Below are positions 63,067-64,000 of a stretch of DNA of 64,000 nucleotides, in pieces. The DNA comes from JBBITI01 sp963735055 (GTDB taxonomy: Bacteria; Chloroflexota; Dehalococcoidia; Dehalococcoidales; UBA2162). The position numbers and the translations under genes were made by a program. Numbering within the stretch: position 1 is the first letter of the stretch; every line of letters starts with the position of its first letter. The notes below the pieces were generated by a model. That model ran no database searches and was not told the origin of the DNA. It was given only the letters and a program-made list of their open reading frames with translations. Location of the stretch: assembly GCA_963735055.1 (NCBI GenBank), contig CAVTJN010000004.1, forward strand, positions 620,001 to 684,000. Direction: 5' to 3'.

Positions 63067-64000
63067 ATGGCCATCCCCACAGTTGCCGATAGTCAGTTCG
63101 GGACGCTCAATCCCAGCCTGTTTTCGGCTGGTCCCATCGATCCATCAGCTATCGCCGACGTGCGGCAGACACTTCTGAGCGTCTACCGTCCGCTGCGCGA
63201 GTCGAGTGTCGACCCGTACAATCTCGCCCGGGTCGCCTCGGCGGTGTTCTATTACCGGCCCGCCCTAAGCCGTCTGGGATTCACCGGCAAGAACAAGTGT
63301 GCACTGGAAATCGGGTCCGGTTCCGGGATGAAGGCGTTCTCGTGGGGAGATCTTTTCGGAAAATATCTTGGAGTGGAACTGGACACTGGAAGCCGGCAGC
63401 GGGCGACCGATCTAGCATCGAGACTGGATCTTCGCAACGTCAGTTTCATCGGTGAGAATGCTGAAGCGGTGGTGAAGAATCCTGAGCGGTATGACATTTC
63501 TCAGGTCGACGTCCTGGTCCTGTATGCGGTCCTGGAGCACTTAACCATCTCCGAGCGGGAGGCCGTTATTCATCTGGCCCACGACGTGTATCAAAGAGGG
63601 GGAGCGGTCCTTGTGGGAGAATCAAGCAACAGACTGTTTCGATTCGACTCACACTCATTCGAGTTGTTTTTTACGGAAACCCTGCCGCCGGAGTTACTGT
63701 GGCGTTATGCAACCCGGACAAAAAGGGACGAACTCAAAAGAAAATTGACGGCATCGAGCTCTCAGACGTTCGGAGACACACTGTACCGCATCGGTCGAGG
63801 TGTCAGTTTTCACGAATTCGAGTGTTTCTGGTCAGATGACCTGGAAAAGGAAATGCGGGTCGTCTTCGACAGCTACTCGATGGAGATTCTCAATCTGCAT
63901 CCCATCTTCGGGGACGAATTGGACCTTCTGAAGTATTTTGTGTCAAACGGGATCCACGCCCCCAGATTCTTCACCCGATACTGGCTTGAAGCTGTGTTGT
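63067..64000 (+). CDS. SAM-dependent methyltransferase-like protein (cut by window edge)
   Basis: At least 311 residues, open at the right edge. ATG 63067 follows GAGGAG at 63051-63056. A class I methyltransferase core is visible: LEIGSGSGMKAFSWGDLFG, YLGVELDTGSRQRA, VLVLYAVLEHLTISE. The C-terminal part is longer than the core family and contains aromatic segments. GC is lower than in most of the window (close to 50%), unlike the neighbours, which suggests transfer or a surface-polysaccharide locus continuing beyond the edge. Substrate unknown. Confidence 0.75.
   Translation, partial: MAIPTVADSQFGTLNPSLFSAGPIDPSAIADVRQTLLSVYRPLRESSVDPYNLARVASAVFYYRPALSRLGFTGKNKCALEIGSGSGMKAFSWGDLFGKYLGVELDTGSRQRATDLASRLDLRNVSFIGENAEAVVKNPERYDISQVDVLVLYAVLEHLTISEREAVIHLAHDVYQRGGAVLVGESSNRLFRFDSHSFELFFTETLPPELLWRYATRTKRDELKRKLTASSSQTFGDTLYRIGRGVSFHEFECFWSDDLEKEMRVVFDSYSMEILNLHPIFGDELDLLKYFVSNGIHAPRFFTRYWLEAVL

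Overview
The window is about 60% GC and almost fully coding. It reads as a chromosomal segment of an anaerobic bacterium, most likely Chloroflexota and probably Dehalococcoidia. The assignment rests on gene content, not on a search: a stand-alone bacterial Elp3, an abundant-type BNR/Asp-box surface protein, an ECF sigma factor paired with a DUF5667 protein, an HspR-controlled chaperone operon and a biotin-less PycB/OadA subunit. No rRNA, CRISPR array, prophage or insertion sequence was seen.

Layout. 1-6.5 kb: mutS (cut by the left edge), a frameshifted nitroreductase, leuS (frameshifted) and proC. 6.6-14.2 kb: a fatty-acyl-CoA island with two HSD17B4-like SDRs, a MaoC pair, 3-hydroxyacyl-CoA dehydrogenase, crotonase, a proline-rich SDR, and an SCP-x-type thiolase with its DUF35 partner. 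14.3-18.6 kb: prmC-prfA, a sugar nucleotidyltransferase, a YgbA-like protein and two small proteins. 18.7 kb: initiator tRNA. 18.8-27.0 kb: argJ-ilvC-argB-argD-argG-argH-rpe. 27.0-32.4 kb: rpmB (minus), a FakA/DegV pair and recG. 32.4-37.2 kb: dnaJ-hspR-unknown hydrolase-like-clpC heat-shock operon. 37.4-40.4 kb: a large surface protein on the minus strand with a long leader. 40.8-44.7 kb: eno, an MBL-fold hydrolase, gap and a lipoprotein nuclease. 44.7-49.8 kb: SIMPL protein, ECF sigma factor with DUF5667 partner, rimI, small proteins and a Trm9-like methyltransferase divergent from elp3. 51-58.6 kb: galE, membrane proteins, a decayed uroporphyrinogen-decarboxylase-family fragment, MFS, aldo/keto reductase, pycB/oadA and a zinc-ribbon membrane protein. 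58.7-64 kb: comM with four frameshifts, a cysteine-desulfurase/IscU-like pair, a zinc-ribbon protein and a methyltransferase cut by the right edge.

How genes work together. The arg genes cover N-acetylornithine recycling through arginine, with a fungal/Bacteroidetes-type ketol-acid reductoisomerase embedded among them. The acyl-CoA island can run hydration, oxidation and thiolysis in both R and S configurations. HspR probably represses its own chaperone operon. Elp3 sits head to head with a Trm9-like methyltransferase, which suggests a wobble-uridine tRNA modification locus.

A data-quality pattern affects the annotation. Eight reading-frame breaks (nitroreductase, leuS, nuclease, clpC and four in comM) are all explained by one extra base, usually G or C. 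Three of them share one sequence context. They look like sequence errors in otherwise intact genes, unlike the uroporphyrinogen-decarboxylase fragment at 53.2-53.5 kb, which is truly decayed.
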